A stretch of 64,000 nt of DNA from Limanda limanda (taxonomy: Eukaryota > Chordata > Actinopteri > Pleuronectiformes > Pleuronectidae). The stretch lies in NCBI RefSeq assembly GCF_963576545.1, contig NC_083655.1, positions 1,900,922 to 1,964,921 on the forward strand, in the 5' to 3' direction. Both the position numbers and the translations under genes were made by a program. This document shows positions 22,224 to 46,605 of this stretch, in pieces (the first letter of the stretch is position 1; every line of letters starts with the position of its first letter). The notes under the pieces were generated by a model. That model did not search any database. It was given only the letters and a program-made list of their open reading frames with translations, and was not told the DNA's origin.

Positions 22224-22476
22224 TAGGGCTGGGCAAGTTAACTCGTTTCAATCGAGTTAACTCAAGTGATGAGTTAACTCGATTAATTATTTTATCTCGC
22301 ATTCACTCAGGTTTGATTATTTATTGTTTTATTGTGAAAGTCAGGCTTTTATTTTGTGAAAGTCTGTTGCTGACTGCTGCAGAACAGGAAAAAAGAAAAT
22401 AATTGGCGGATAAACAATCGAGTTAACTCATCACTTGAGTTAACTCGATTAAAACGAGTTAACTTGCCCAGCCCTA
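22224..22476. mobile_element. Short non-autonomous hAT-type element, 253 bp
   Basis: The ends are TAGGGCTGGGCAAGTTAACT and its inverted match ending GCCCAGCCCTA. The target duplication AAAAATAT is perfect on both sides (22,216-22,223 and 22,477-22,484); 8 bp is the hAT length. The inverted match extends for about 60 bp. The interior matches part of the element at 23,044, so this is an internally deleted relative. Confidence 0.9.
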
Positions 22477-23043
22477 AAAAATATTTTAGCCACGATAATC
22501 AAACATACAATCAGATATTGTTACAGTGCTGAGAGCAGAGTTATGAGATTAAAGTGACAGAGTCTGTTCTGCATCTTGTCATATTTTAATGTTCACTTCT
22601 GTTCAAACTATGTTTAATAGTTGAAACCAGACAACAGTACAGTAGAGGGACGTCAGCTCTTCCACCGGGGGGGAAATCTGTGCCCACAAAAGTTGTTTGC
22701 CCCACCAGCGCTGGTTATTAATAGCTCCACAGACTGTGACCACACTGCACCCAGCCCATGCTGCCCTGTACTCACTGCATCTCCACAGGAACACATGTAA
22801 TTTAACATGGACGGAGACAGCAGAGCCCCAGTGAAACTGAGCGAGACACGGAAATCACAAAGTCAAAGACAGAAAGACACAGAAAGACACTGTGGACTCG
22901 CTGTCCTCTGCACGTCTGGTTCCATCACGAGTCTCTGAGTCCGAAGTTTGATTCCACCTCAGTTTGCTGAAATTGTTCTTTTGTAAAGAAATCTGTGGTC
23001 TCCCCTTTAATCCATCCATTATCTACTTCTCTTTAATTCCTAT

Positions 23044-23803
23044 TAGGGCTGGGCAAGTTAACTCGTTTTAATCGAGTTAACTCAAGTGATGAGTTAACTC
23101 GATTAATTATTTTATCTCGCATTAACTCAGGTTTGATTATTTATTGTTTTATTGTGAAAGTCAGGCTTTTATTTTGTGAAAGTCTGTTGCTGACTGCTGC
23201 GGAACCGGAAAAAAGAAAATAATTGGCGGATAAACAACCATGGATAAGGGTACCGAGCTTTTACATGGCCATTTTCATTTTAAAGTCCTTCCAGACGGCA
23301 GAGTCGACAGAACCAAAGTTATTTGAAGCCACTGCCAAGGTGAATTTTCTTATCACCGGAGAACTTCCTGTCTAAAATATCACCTGAATGCAAAACACAC
23401 AGTTGATATCAACAAATCATTCAACGAAACAGCGAGTGGAGCGAGGCTTCGGCAGACTACGTTAGACGCAGGGAGGAGTATACATGTTTCATAACGAAGA
23501 GGATAACATTAATGCCCTGGCAGTGGCATTGAGCTTTAACTTTGTATTTGCTTTGATAACATTGTTAAGTTGAGATTTACACTGAATATTTTATTTAACT
23601 GCTACTGTATTAAATGCTGATGTTAAAAGTGTTTGCACAACAAATGTTATGGCACTTTCGTTCATATGGCAGAACATTGAAAATAAAATTGCGCTATACA
23701 CTACTTTTTAATTCATTATTGGATTTTGCGTATACAAATGCGATTAATCGTGATTAATCAGGGAAATCATGCGATTAATCGAGATTAAAAATGCCCAGCC
23801 CTA
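23044..23803. mobile_element. Non-autonomous hAT-type element with transposase remnant, 760 bp
   Basis: It starts TAGGGCTGGGCAAG and ends GCCCAGCCCTA, flanked by a perfect 8-bp duplication ATTCCTAT (23,036-23,043 and 23,804-23,811). The first 190 bp match the element at 22,224. The interior from about 23,240 has a short forward frame from ATGGATAAG, broken by a stop, with SCLKYHLNAKHT, which looks like the end of a BED-type zinc finger of a hAT transposase. It cannot encode an active enzyme. Confidence 0.9.
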
Positions 23804-23811
23804 ATTCCTAT

Positions 23812-25110
23812 ACAAGATTTTGTATCTTGTATCCTTGATAACTGCAAACTTCACGAATAGGAATAAAAACCTTTTGTCTAACAGCAAACTTTACGCAGTT
23901 GTACGATAATATTATTGGCCTATTTTACACTAAAGGGATGTAAATAGCTAAGAACACTAACACGTGTGTTTTCAGCTCTGCAGACCTGGACTGAACTGAT
24001 GCAGCAGATGAAAGATCAGCGACAGGTCACCATGTCCTGCTCGGCTAAAGAGCTTATTTCTGGAGGCCACGCCCTCGTCTGTCACCTGACCTGACTCAAA
24101 ACTGAGACGTGGATTATTAAACCAGTTTCACTGTTTCTTCCTCAAAGTAAAACTCCGACAGCAGCGACGTTTTCTGATTCTCAAGGAATCAAAGCAACGA
24201 TTCATCTGATTTCTCCTCCACACCTGACCCCTGACCTTTGGATTCCCACTAAGATATGTGAAGACCCCGGTTAGAAGGAAGTGCCAGAAACATGGCATGC
24301 TGGTTAATATTTAAAAAAATATCTTATACCTTATATAAAGAATGAAAAAAATGAGACAAGCTGTGAGTTCATCGTTTGAGTAAGTTGATAGAAACAGAAA
24401 TAGCAACCTCTGAGTTCCTGCTCCTGGATCCAGAGCCGATCATCATCTGATCCCGAGCCGACGCTCAAGTTCAGGTTAAACCTCGAGCAGCGTCTCCTTC
24501 GGTAAATAAGCGTGAGGGGTCTGACGTTCTATTATAAGCGTCCTCAGCCAAAGCTGCCGAGATAATCGCAGCTCAACCGAGGGACCCGAACATTTTCACG
24601 TGTTAAACTGCAGCTTTAGGTCCTGATAATAGGATCCGACATGAATCCGTTCTCTGACACCATGAGCTGGACTTCCTGTTTCTACCGGACGGGCCTCGGT
24701 GCCTTCACGTGTCTGAGAGTCGGGTTCTGACTCCGGTGAGAAAACACCTCGGCCTCCACCGACCCGTCAACACCTGGGTTTCTGCTTCCTACTGGAGAAA
24801 TGTAAAAGAGACCAGAACGGCACCAGTTTAGTTGTGGATGCAGATCGGGGGCGGAGCCAGGAAGTAGATCAAGAGGCTCAACAAGCGTCTCTCAGTAGAG
24901 TTCATGGCCCTCCGTCTGGAAACCACATTCAAATTCACTGGATCCATATTTTCATTTGAGAATCATTTCCCTAAAGATGTCGGATTTGTTTTGTGGTTTG
25001 TTGAACGTGAACCAGCAGCGATTAAAGCAGCAGAGGGGAGGAGCTAAGACCAAAGCAGACGAGCAACGCAGATCTGCTGAAGTGAAGCTGACAGGGAGCA
25101 ACTGACACAA
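23812..25110. other. Intergenic sequence, nothing recognised
   Basis: Between the hAT element and the GT array I see no convincing exon, RNA gene or element ends. Short frames are all interrupted. Confidence 0.45.
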
Positions 25111-25123
25111 AGAGTGCGTGTGT

Positions 25124-25178
<55 letters not shown>

Positions 25179-25193
25179 TGTGTGTGTGTGTGT

Positions 25194-25246
<53 letters not shown>

Positions 25247-25313
25247 TGAGTATGTGAGTGAGTGAGTGTGTGTGTGTGCGTGTGTTTGTGTTTGTGTGTT
25301 AGTGAGTGTGAGT

Positions 25314-25366
<53 letters not shown>

Positions 25367-25399
25367 TGAGTGTGTGAGTGTGTGAGTGTGTGTGTGTGG

Positions 25400-25440
<41 letters not shown>

Positions 25441-25500
25441 TGAGTATGTGAGTGAGTGAGTGTGTGTGTGTGTGCATGTGTGTGTGTTTGTGTGTTAGTG

Positions 25501-25534
<34 letters not shown>

Positions 25535-25541
25535 GGGGGGG

Positions 25542-25593
<52 letters not shown>

Positions 25594-25603
25594 TGTGTTA
25601 GTG

Positions 25604-25637
<34 letters not shown>

Positions 25638-25644
25638 GGGGGGG

Positions 25645-25686
<42 letters not shown>

Positions 25687-25866
25687 TGAGTATGTGTGTG
25701 GCAGTGTGTGTGTGTGTGTGGGTGGATGGATGGATGGGTGGGTGTTTGTGTGTGTGTGTGGGGGTGTGGGTGGGTGGGTGTTTGTCTGTGTGTGTGTGTG
25801 AGTGAGTATGTGTGTGGCCGTGCATGTGTGTGCGTGTGTGGCCGTGTGTGTGTGTGGGTGGGTGTT

Positions 25867-25926
<60 letters not shown>

Positions 25927-25987
25927 TGAGTGAGTGAGTGTGTGTGTGTGTGTGTGTGTGAGTGAGTGTGAGTGAGTGAGTGAGTGA

Positions 25988-26022
<35 letters not shown>

Positions 26023-26135
26023 TGAGTATGTGAGTGTGTGAGTGAGTGTGTGAGTGTGTGTGGCCGTGTGGCTGTGTGTGTGTGTGTGCGTGTGTGTGTA
26101 GCCGTGTGGCTGTGTGTGTGTGTGTCTGGCTGTGT
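25111..26135 (+). repeat. Compound (GT)n array, about 1 kb
   Basis: GT dinucleotides are interspersed with GAGT, GTTTGT, GGGGGGGTGTTTG and GGATGGATGGATGG variants. Blocks recur, for example GTTAGTGAGTGTGAGTG at 25,298, 25,494 and 25,597, showing duplication of longer units. Open frames across it are low-complexity artefacts. Confidence 0.95.
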
Positions 26136-26882
26136 GTGATTCTTGTAATGTTTTGACTTTAATTGTAAAATCACCACTTTACAATTGAAATATGATTTAT
26201 TCTCATATTGTTTCCCTATCAATGGCTCTAATACTCCATCGTAGTTTTATGAAATCCCTGCACAGAGATGATTTATAAAAACATTTAAACTTTGTCTTTT
26301 TATTGTTTGTTCACACAAGTTAAGCCTCTAATTACCTGACATGTGGATCATTCTTTATTCTCAGACATTTGCATTAAAAAATACAACAATTCAGACAAGA
26401 AAAACTAAATGTTAACATCGAACAAACGAGTTTTAATGTCCTTCAACATACTTTTGATCCGGGATAAAGTTCCATACTTAATAATCTTCTGTTTAATGGG
26501 AACAATTCATATTCATTGAGTTCCTCTTGTCTTCCTGTATCTGAGTTAAATTCTCTTCAGAGAAATAAACTGTCTTGTTTTTATCTTCCTGTTCTGATCA
26601 GACTTCTATCGTTCAGATGAAGTGTTTCAGTTCAGTTGATCAGTCGATCGTGTCTCACTTTGTTTCTCTCTCTTCACACGAGCACAAATTTACATGTTCA
26701 CACTTCCTGTGAAACTCTCGGTGGTTTTCTTGTCTCTGTGTTAGTGTTGAGAGCTGACCTCACACCCCCAGCCCTCATCCGCCTGCCAGGGCCGTGCCTC
26801 CATGGCTGCAGCGCTAACCCAGACCTGCTGCCGCTCTGGGGAGTGAAGGGCGTCTGAAGGAACGTCTCTGTGTCTCCACGCC

Positions 26883-28988
<2,106 letters not shown>

Positions 28989-29695
28989 CTCCTACTTCAA
29001 CTACACTGGATTAAATTCAGAAGATTAAGGAAAGAAAACATGGATGAAATGAGGTTCAGACGTTCATGTTCTCCAGAGGATGAATCCTACTGAGCTCCCT
29101 TCTTTATTTTTAAGCTTTTATCAGAAAAGGGAAACGACTGTGTGACTCATTTCACGAGGCCATTTTCATATGAAACTTGCAAACTTTCATACATGGAAAC
29201 TCTTGACCTATGTAGCTTACACTATTTAAAGTTCACTGAGCATCAGCGCCCCCTGCAGCCACACGTGGGGATTAATCCTGTCGGGCTCCTTGTTGAGCGA
29301 TTAAGTGGCTTTCATGTAGAGAAAAATCTAATTATGTGTAGATATTACCCATGATCCTCTGCTTCCTGCCCCAGAAGAGCTGCAGCTGTAACAAATCCAC
29401 CAAACTCTGCTCAGAATTCTTCATGTTTTAACAATTTCCTGCTGAATATTGAAGATAAACTCTGGTTTTTCTGAGTGTTTCTAACTGATCTCAGTTCAGC
29501 TTCACTCTTCAGCCGCAGCTGGTTGAGACAGGTTGTGACTCTCAGTCAGTTCTTCTCTCAGAAGATGGAACCCACTCACCAGGGGGGGGGGAGTCACAGA
29601 GAACAGACGCTCAGCGAGAGAAGGAGGAAACTTTCTCCTCACTTTATTCAAACTGTTGATTTTGGGTAAAAACAAAGTTGTATATTGTCGCATTA

Positions 29696-29701
29696 AATAA
29701 A
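29696..29701 (+). promoter_or_regulatory. Polyadenylation signal AATAAA, SH2D1B-like gene
   Basis: It is the first clear AATAAA after the stop codon at 28,988, giving a 3' UTR of about 0.7 kb. Confidence 0.55.
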
Positions 29702-29724
29702 TTCCTCAATGCAGCAAGATAAAA

Positions 29725-32700
29725 GTCTGTCGTTATGTTGTCGCTTATTTTCCACCACAGTCAACATCAACATCCATCGACAGTCGTTCAGGCTGCAGCT
29801 TCAGTTCTTTCTTTTGGTTTTTCAATTTGGAGACAAACCACTTTTAGCTCTTTCACTTCTTTGACCTTAAACAGACTCACGGACACAACCTCTTGTTCTG
29901 CAAAGATCAAATTCACAAAGACAGAAGAAGCTCACAGCGAGTAAAGAGTCCTCTTACATGCGTCATGAGAATAATGAGAATAATGAAACATAGTCTAAGT
30001 TATTAGATTGTGTTTGGATGATGTTCTGCAGATGTCACATGTGTGTTAACGGATTGTAGTTTTTATTAAAGAAAGAAAACTATAAACCTTTTACTTATAT
30101 TCTATCTGATTGGTCCTAACTCCTTCACTTCTCTGTGGTTCCTTGTGACCGTCCATCGGTTCATCACAGTGTGAACGTGAGACGTGTGATGTTCAGCAGA
30201 CCTCTCTCTGTGTGTGTGCACACAAACATCACCACACTTCCTGTGTGTTTCTCACTCCTCCAGCACGAGCTGACCTGAGACAGTTTCTACTGTTTGTCTT
30301 TGTCACTGATCATTTTCAAGCATCAGCTTCATAATCTTTACTGATATATGTAGTTTGAACTTTGAACATTTGTTTCTTTTGGGAGAAGGTGTTAATGTGG
30401 GGTCTCATGTTTTCCATTTATTTTAATGCATTCTGTAATATTGAACATGTTTGAAACTATCATATTATTGTTTGTTAGGTGTCACTCTGTTATTTTAACT
30501 TTATATCTAACTAACTAACTACACACAGAACATATGGAGGCCGCCATGTTTCTTGTAGGAGTCCAGACTGGACAAACTAAACCCTTTGAGTTCTTATGAA
30601 AACTGACTTTCATGTTTGGAAGAGGAGGGTGAGTGAGAGGTGTTCAGCTGCAAAACGACACTTCACCACTAGATGTCACTAGATTCTACACACTGCCACT
30701 TTAAGGGAGGCCTGTGACGATGTGTTGTCCCAGAAGATTGTGATCAGTGGTGTCATTCTGAAACCACTTCATACCAGTGATACAATAAGAGGATAGCATG
30801 ATAATAATAACCCTCACAAAGAGCAGGGAACTTTAAAATGTTAAGAACATACAGTCTCAAGTTTGAATTAGAATTATAAATATTTAAAAAAGGGCTGAAG
30901 CCACTGAACCTTATAACACCTGTGATCAGACTTTGAGTCTTTCTGCTAACGTTAGTCACTTCTGCTTTTGCTCAGGAAAGAAGGAGCAGTTTATTGCAAT
31001 TTTACAACCTGAACCTTACACTGACCCTCTAGTTGGTTAATGTTTAACAATGTTTATAGTGCAAGTTAATATGAGAGGACAGTTTGATTTACATTGTAAA
31101 TATTGTAGTTCAGACTCTGAACCTCAGTTTCATGATTACTTTATATTCAATTTCTCTAAATAGACCCTTTCACCTGAATCTTACACACTGAGCGTGAGTG
31201 ATTCAGCACGTTACACACAAGCTCGTGCAACTGATCAACACTGACATCACCTTTCTGAAGAACTAGAAATGAGAACAGAACGTAACCATGACGTCTTCTT
31301 GTTTGTGAATTCGAGAGCACGGCGTTCCACGTCGACAGCACCAACGGACAGTCCAGCCTCCAGACCTGAGAAGAACCTGCAAACTCAACTCACTACACAC
31401 TAACAAACACACAAGCACTGCAACACACTGAAGAGGAACTGATTATCATTTTATTTCACGACGGGATTCTTCTGATTTAAATATGTGTTGAACAAAACGT
31501 CTTCATGGAGGGTTTGTGGCCCCGGACATGAATCTGTTGTAACAGGAGGTTTTTATATATGAAGAAACCTAAAGGCTGAATCCTGCTAAATGAAGTTTTC
31601 ATCCAGGGCCCTGGGAAACGGTTACTGAGCAAAGGAGCTGGAGCTGCATGTTGTCGAAGTGGAACAGCAACCAAACTCCACACTGAACCCCCCCGCCCGC
31701 GGTCGACAGGATCAAATAATAGACTGTGAATGAAAAGCATCTCCACTTCCTCCCACTGTCCAGAAATGAAACCACGTTATGTCAGGTGCAAGGTCGTTTC
31801 GAACAGAGGTCGCTTCAGGCACTCGACCAATCAGAGTCAGTCTCAGCAGTTAGGCAGTTACGTCTCAAGAAATAACCCAATGACCTATACTGACGCCAGC
31901 CAGCAGGGGGCAATGGAGACAGGAACCTTAAGTCCAACTTGACGCCAAACCTTCACACAGGTTTAGTTCAACCCAGTGAGCTGGTCCATGAATCAGTCAG
32001 ATTCCTGATCCCAGCTTCGTGCAGAGCGGCAGCAGCTGGAGACACAGATTCTTCCTCTAATACGACTGAACCTCTGTCGTATTTAATGTGACGTTATTTA
32101 AACAGACTAATCACTGAACTCTGAGTGTGTTGTTCTTTCTACACATATTAACAATGCGAGGTTAAAGTCCCTCAGAGATTAGATTTTATTGTAAATTTCT
32201 AGACATGTTGCACATTAATCTGCTGAAACTACGAAAAACTATTTGCAAACAAATCCTCGTGCAAAGTGCAAAACAGCCTCAAGCCTCTGGAGGTGAAAAT
32301 TACATTTTTTAGAAAAATTGTGTTTAGATATTTACACGTTCATAAATTCTACACACACAAAAAAACACATATTTAGAAAGTTTCTGTTTCTTGTCATCTC
32401 TGACGTCTGATGAGTAAATTAACATCGGCTCAGAAATCCCAGGGGAGAGAAAACTTGTACCAGAACTTCACTGAGAAACAGCACATTTGAAAGTTTTCCT
32501 CATTCTCAGCGTAAACCGGTGGCAGCTGCCTGAACGTCCATCAGCTCGATGCAAACTGGAGCAGCTGACAGTTAATTCTTCTCAGTGTTAATGGTGCCAG
32601 TTTGTTAAGAGTATGAGAACCCCCCCCCCCCCCCTCAAAGCATCATGGGAACTGTAGGAGTAAAGGTAAGAAAACGATGAGAAGGCAAGAAATCAATAGA

Positions 32701-33240
32701 ATGAACTTTTCTTATGTGGTCAGTGTTTGACAAAATAACTGATGAGGAATCTGTTTATTTTGAGAATGTTGAGTTCTGAACATTTAAATTACTTTTTTCA
32801 GAGATTTTAAAAGTAAACAATGACGAGACAGGAATAAGTCGTCTCCTTGCTTCTACACAGAGCGAGAACATTTCTCCAACCGCTGGTCACTGTAGCTTGA
32901 ATGAAACAATAAGGAGGTAACAGTGAGACAGTTCAGGGACTGTTTTAAGATGCTGAGTCATAACAAAGTAACATTGTGTTGTCATGACGATGAAGGAACA
33001 CGTCCTCGACTGTAAAAACCTTTCAGACACACCTTAATGTTTGGTTTCCCAATAAACTCTTTCACCTGAATCTTACACACTGAGCCTTCAATGTTTGATA
33101 GAGTGGCAACCTGTGATGTCAGTTTGAACTTTACTCTGAACTTTATCACTTAGTAGCTGATTGTAGTTATTTTGATACTCAGCACCGACTCAGCCTCATG
33201 TCCTCAAACCTGCTTATCTACATGTTTTCACCGTCTCTCC
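29725..33240. other. Intergenic sequence between SH2D1B-like and HHLA2-like genes
   Basis: No exon, RNA gene or element ends were recognised in these 3.5 kb. The words TTTCACCTGAATCTTACACA and CACTGAGC occur at about 31,168 and again at 33,060, a minor direct duplication. A C14 run lies near 32,620. Confidence 0.45.
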
Positions 33241-33308
33241 TTCCAGTAATCCACTTCCAGTTCTCACAGATGGAATAGATGCAGGATGTCAGTTCTCACA
33301 GAGTGAAG

Positions 33309-37199
<3,891 letters not shown>

Positions 37200-37210
<11 letters not shown>

Positions 37211-37480
37211 AGAACACGAAGAAGAAGATGAAGACGTCAACTTGGAAAGACGAGGAGGTTCTAGAGCTTTAGGTGATGAGGCCGACAGCGGTTTCCATGG
37301 TAACAAGTCCGACCCGGACAACATCCTGCTGCCTTCTTCTTCTGTGAAAGAGCAAACGGCTTCAGTCACTGAACCATCAAACCCATTTGAATCCAGCTGC
37401 TGGTTTGAGGTGGAGACATAGTGTTGCTTTAAGTCTGTTTGAACTCTGGACAACATCCGGCAGAGACTTGAAAACCAGCA
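37200..37480 (+). other. Coding-like conserved segment after HHLA2-like copy 1
   Basis: A frame different from that of the receptor tail is open for about 70 codons up to TAG at 37,420. It reads IQDEEHEEEDEDVNLERR and later SDPDNILLPSSSVKEQ. The same frame is kept from 45,268 to TAG at about 45,468 after copy 2, with few changes. A diverged relative is at 8,700. It may be 3' UTR, a dispersed repeat, or an alternative cytoplasmic-tail exon. Confidence 0.5.
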
Positions 37481-37944
37481 GCACCTGAATGAAACATCCT
37501 GAGAGCAAACTCATCTGACACGTTCAGCAGACTCACAAAACCTGAACCAGATTGAAGCTGAACTATAATCATTTAATGCTCTGGAAAGAATGTACAGATT
37601 TGTATTTTATACTGTTTTGTATTTTTACATATTTTTATGAAACACTACTTCATCGACTGATATGGCACATATAATGTTTTATTAAAATGTATTTTTATAA
37701 ATCTTTGTGGTATCTTTCTGTATTTGACACATTTAGGATTTGACTCATCCGGGGATGAAAGTTTAAATACAGAACAGAGAGGACTGCTCAGGACTTTGGT
37801 GAACTTCTATCTTGTCCTCTAGCGCCACCTGCAGTTCCAAGCTTCCATTTATCCACTGAAGTCTAAATGAATCTCCAGATGTCTTCTCCTCTGGCTCCAC
37901 CGTGTGGTCACTGGTTGTTCCAACACTTCCTGAGATCTTCTGAT

Positions 37945-38060
37945 GTTCCTCTGGCAGGGGTCAGCAACCTTTACTATCAAAAGAGACATTTCTCCTCTTC
38001 CCCCAAATAAAACTTGTCTGGAGCAAAGAAACATATTGGATAACACATCTTATAAAGTTA
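37945..38060 (+). mobile_element. hAT-type element fragment
   Basis: GGGGTCAGCAACCTTTACTATCAAAAGAG and TTGTCTGGAGC match 59,843-59,950 closely. GGGGTCGGCAACC is the terminal sequence of a widespread hAT group. The other end is not present. Confidence 0.5.
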
Positions 38061-38872
38061 CAAGTATAAAGTTAAATATATAGTTATTCTCAGTGTTGTG
38101 TCAGTTTACACTTAAAGTGAACTAGTTCACTTTCATCTGTTTAATTTTGTGTTCATTGAGATGATTTAGGAGACGAACTGACGACCATGTGTTTAGTTAT
38201 TAATCGATGGAGTCGGATCACGTCTGCGTGTCCCTCAGGTCACTTTAACACAGAGTCCTGACTGTGAGCGTCACGTGTTGTAATTAGCGAGATGATGTTT
38301 AAATGCTCCGAGGTGGAGTGAGCTGTCTGAATGAGGGTGCAGCCACAGAGAGGAAGAACAGAAACACAGACACAGTGTGAGTCGGTGTGTTGGTGAATAA
38401 ATGCAGCAGCTGCTCCAGGAAAGGTGAAGTGTGTTTGTTCAAATCAACCTGATATCAGAAACATGTCCTGGATGTGTTGACCTCGAGGTCAAGCTCCTCT
38501 TTATTTACACCGTGTTCTCTCACTTCTCTCATCCACTGTGATCGTGTCGGGATCAGTCGCTGGAGAAGCTTCTGACTCGTTTACTGTTCGTTTGTCTTTA
38601 TGACTTTAGCTTCGGTTATTAGGAGTTCACCAGGTTTCAGGCCTGTTCTTCAGTAACGGAGGTTCGGTGAGTAAACTCTTGTTTTCTTAACGCTTCACAG
38701 GTTTTACCTCCACATATGGGGAGGGAGCACTTTACAGAGTCACTTTCAGTTTACATGATACAATGAGACTTAGAGTGTGTGAGTCTACAGTCTAATCTTT
38801 CCTCTGTAACCTGCTGTTAACTGGTCTCTTCTTCCATTGATCCACATTCAGTTCTCACTGAATGAAAGAAAG

Positions 38873-44267
<5,395 letters not shown>

Positions 44268-44365
44268 TACTAAAGGTAAATATTAATACTTACAATAATT
44301 CTGCTGTTCATTTATTATGTGAAGTTTCTTCCAATGATTATTTCTTTTGAACAAACCCAAAACGG

Positions 44366-45270
44366 AACATCCACAATCTGATGCTACAGAGACAAAACCT
44401 TTAAAGTAAGTTTACTGTATATTCTGTACTGAGAGTTACAATATTCTGCTCTCAAGAACAACCCTGTTGTCATGGAGATGCAGTAAATTACTTTACTCTT
44501 GTCACGTTGCTCTAACAGCTTCATCTCAGCTGCATCAGCAGACACATCCTAAAGCATCAGTTTCTGAGAGTTCCTACAAAAACCATATCGATATTAGAGT
44601 GAAAGAAAATCTGATACCAATAAATCGGCCAATAAATTTCTGAAAAAGATTTGACAATGATTCTTAAGATGTCGTTATCAAACCCTTACGGCAAAGAAAT
44701 GTAACTGAGACTTGATATTTTACAGTTTAACCATGAACTGTATTATTAATAACACAAATACAAAGAACTTTAACTAAACTTTGAACTTTAATTAAAAAAT
44801 GTGTATTTGTCAAATGTAACATCTATTAGTGTCGTTCATTCTGTAAAATGAAAGTTTTTATATCAGTGAACATGAAGCAGATGTGTCTGTGAACGTCTTG
44901 GATAATTTCATCTGTTATTTCTGTCATTTCCTGGAGGAGATGTTTGTCTCAGGTTCGTGGAGCAGAAGCAAAAGCACAAAGAAATTCAAGATATAAAAAA
45001 AGAAGTTCAATGGATTCAATAAGATTAAGAGAGAAAGAAAATGTCCTGATGTTTGATAGTTTCACATCTTCTGCAGTTTGTGTTTATGACTGATGAAGAA
45101 TAAAAATCCAGGAGATTAAGATTTTAGCAGCTCTGAATTTTTCTTAATTTTGTTACAGGTCAGACAATGAAGAAAATAATAAGAACACGACACCTGAATA
45201 ACGAAATGCTGCCTGAGACAAACAAAGACAAACAAATACCTCAGGATGAAGAAGAGGAGCCGAACACGTA
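44366..45270 (+). pseudogene. Vestigial cytoplasmic-tail exons of HHLA2-like copy 2
   Basis: The small tail exon of copy 1 (36,355-36,392) matches 44,366-44,404. Its acceptor has changed from CAG to CGG (44,363-44,365), while the donor GTAAGT is kept at 44,405. The last tail exon matches 45,160-45,270 and still has an acceptor (TTACAG). Read in the phase of copy 1 it now meets a stop (CCTGAATAA). Because translation already ends at 44,267, these pieces are probably non-coding relics or 3' UTR. Confidence 0.65.
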
Positions 45271-45535
45271 GAAGATGAAGACGTCAACTTGGAAAGACGA
45301 GGAGGTTCCAGAGCTTTAGGTGATGAGGCCGACGTCGGTTTCCATGGTAACGAGTCCGACCCGGACAACATCCTGCTGCCTTCTTCTTCTGTGAAAGAGC
45401 AAACGGCTTCAGTCACTGAACCATCAAACCCATTTGAATCCAGCTGCTGGTTTGAGGTGGAGACATAGTGTTGCTTTAAGTCTGTTTGAACTCTGGACAA
45501 CATCCGGCAGAGACTTGAAAAACAACAGCTTAATA
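45230..45535 (+). other. Coding-like conserved segment after HHLA2-like copy 2
   Basis: Same segment as 37,200-37,480, over 90 percent identical by eye. Here the start reads IPQDEEEEPNT then TAG in one frame, and EDEDVNLERRGGSRALGDEA in another. See the finding on this conserved frame. Confidence 0.5.
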
Positions 45536-46600
45536 ACATTACATTTAACACTTTTATCAAAAGCATCTTACAATAAGTGCATTCAAGTATGAGGCTGAAC
45601 CCAGAACAGCATGAATCGTAAAAGTACAACTATCTTAAATTACTAATAACTGCACTGAAGTCCCTGCCGAAGACTCTTTGACACTTCCCATAGCAAATAA
45701 TTCTATCTGCTCATATTGCACTATACCTACAGCTTATAGTATTTGTTTCTGTGCTTATTATATTTATTTGAATTTAAGTTTAGTTTCCAATTTTGTGTTT
45801 TCCTTATTCATAGAATATCTATCTAACTGTTTAAACTTTGTGGAAAAACACTGAACACTGGCTTCTCTTCTTGGATCATGGTGGATCCTGATCGTGAATA
45901 GCAGCTGATTGTTGACCATTATTTTCAACAAGAAGATTGTTATACAATGTTCCTCCTCACATACTCTACCATTACTGAGAATAAGTCCTCAACTCATTTA
46001 CTTTTCACTTTGTTATGAACGGTTTCTTCAAACCAATGTTGTCAATATTCTTATATTTCTGATGTTCTCAGGATCTGTAGCACGTCTGTCCGTCCTGGGA
46101 CAGATCCTCACATGTGGCTCTCTGAGGTTTCTACTTTAGTTTTATGTATTTTTACTCTTGAGGGTTAAGAACAGAGGATGTCTCACCTTGTTAAGTTCTA
46201 TGAGATAAATATATATTTGTGAATATGGGTTATACAAATAAAATGTTATCGACTTTTTGGGAGCTGTCTGTCTTTATTTACTCTCTGTGATCCAACCTCT
46301 TTTCTATAACTAAACTGTACAAACTGAAACATAATCTAACATTCAATGAGAATTTTAACCGCACATTATTCTACAGTATTTGTCACCAGTTATAATTTAG
46401 ATAAAAGAACAGGAATCTACACGAAAACACTGATATCTGCTTACAATCATATTTTAAGATTGTTGACTTCAGCACAGTGAGTTCTGTTAAGATTGTTAAA
46501 GTTTAGTCTATATAATGTTGGTGCATGTAGTTCTACTGGGAGCAGAGCTGGTTGGTATACACAACACAACACACAGATCCACACAACAACACAATCACTT
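45535..46600. other. Intergenic sequence downstream of HHLA2-like copy 2
   Basis: It contains a retroposon fragment (45,535-45,600, related to 33,945) and copy B of a dispersed repeat (46,380-46,460). No gene seen. Confidence 0.5.
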
Positions 46601-46605
46601 TGTGA

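Noticed and set aside
25022..26222. HTHT and CVCV open frames across 25.0-26.2 kb and at other CA/GT runs
   Set aside because: Dinucleotide repeats read as protein; not genes.
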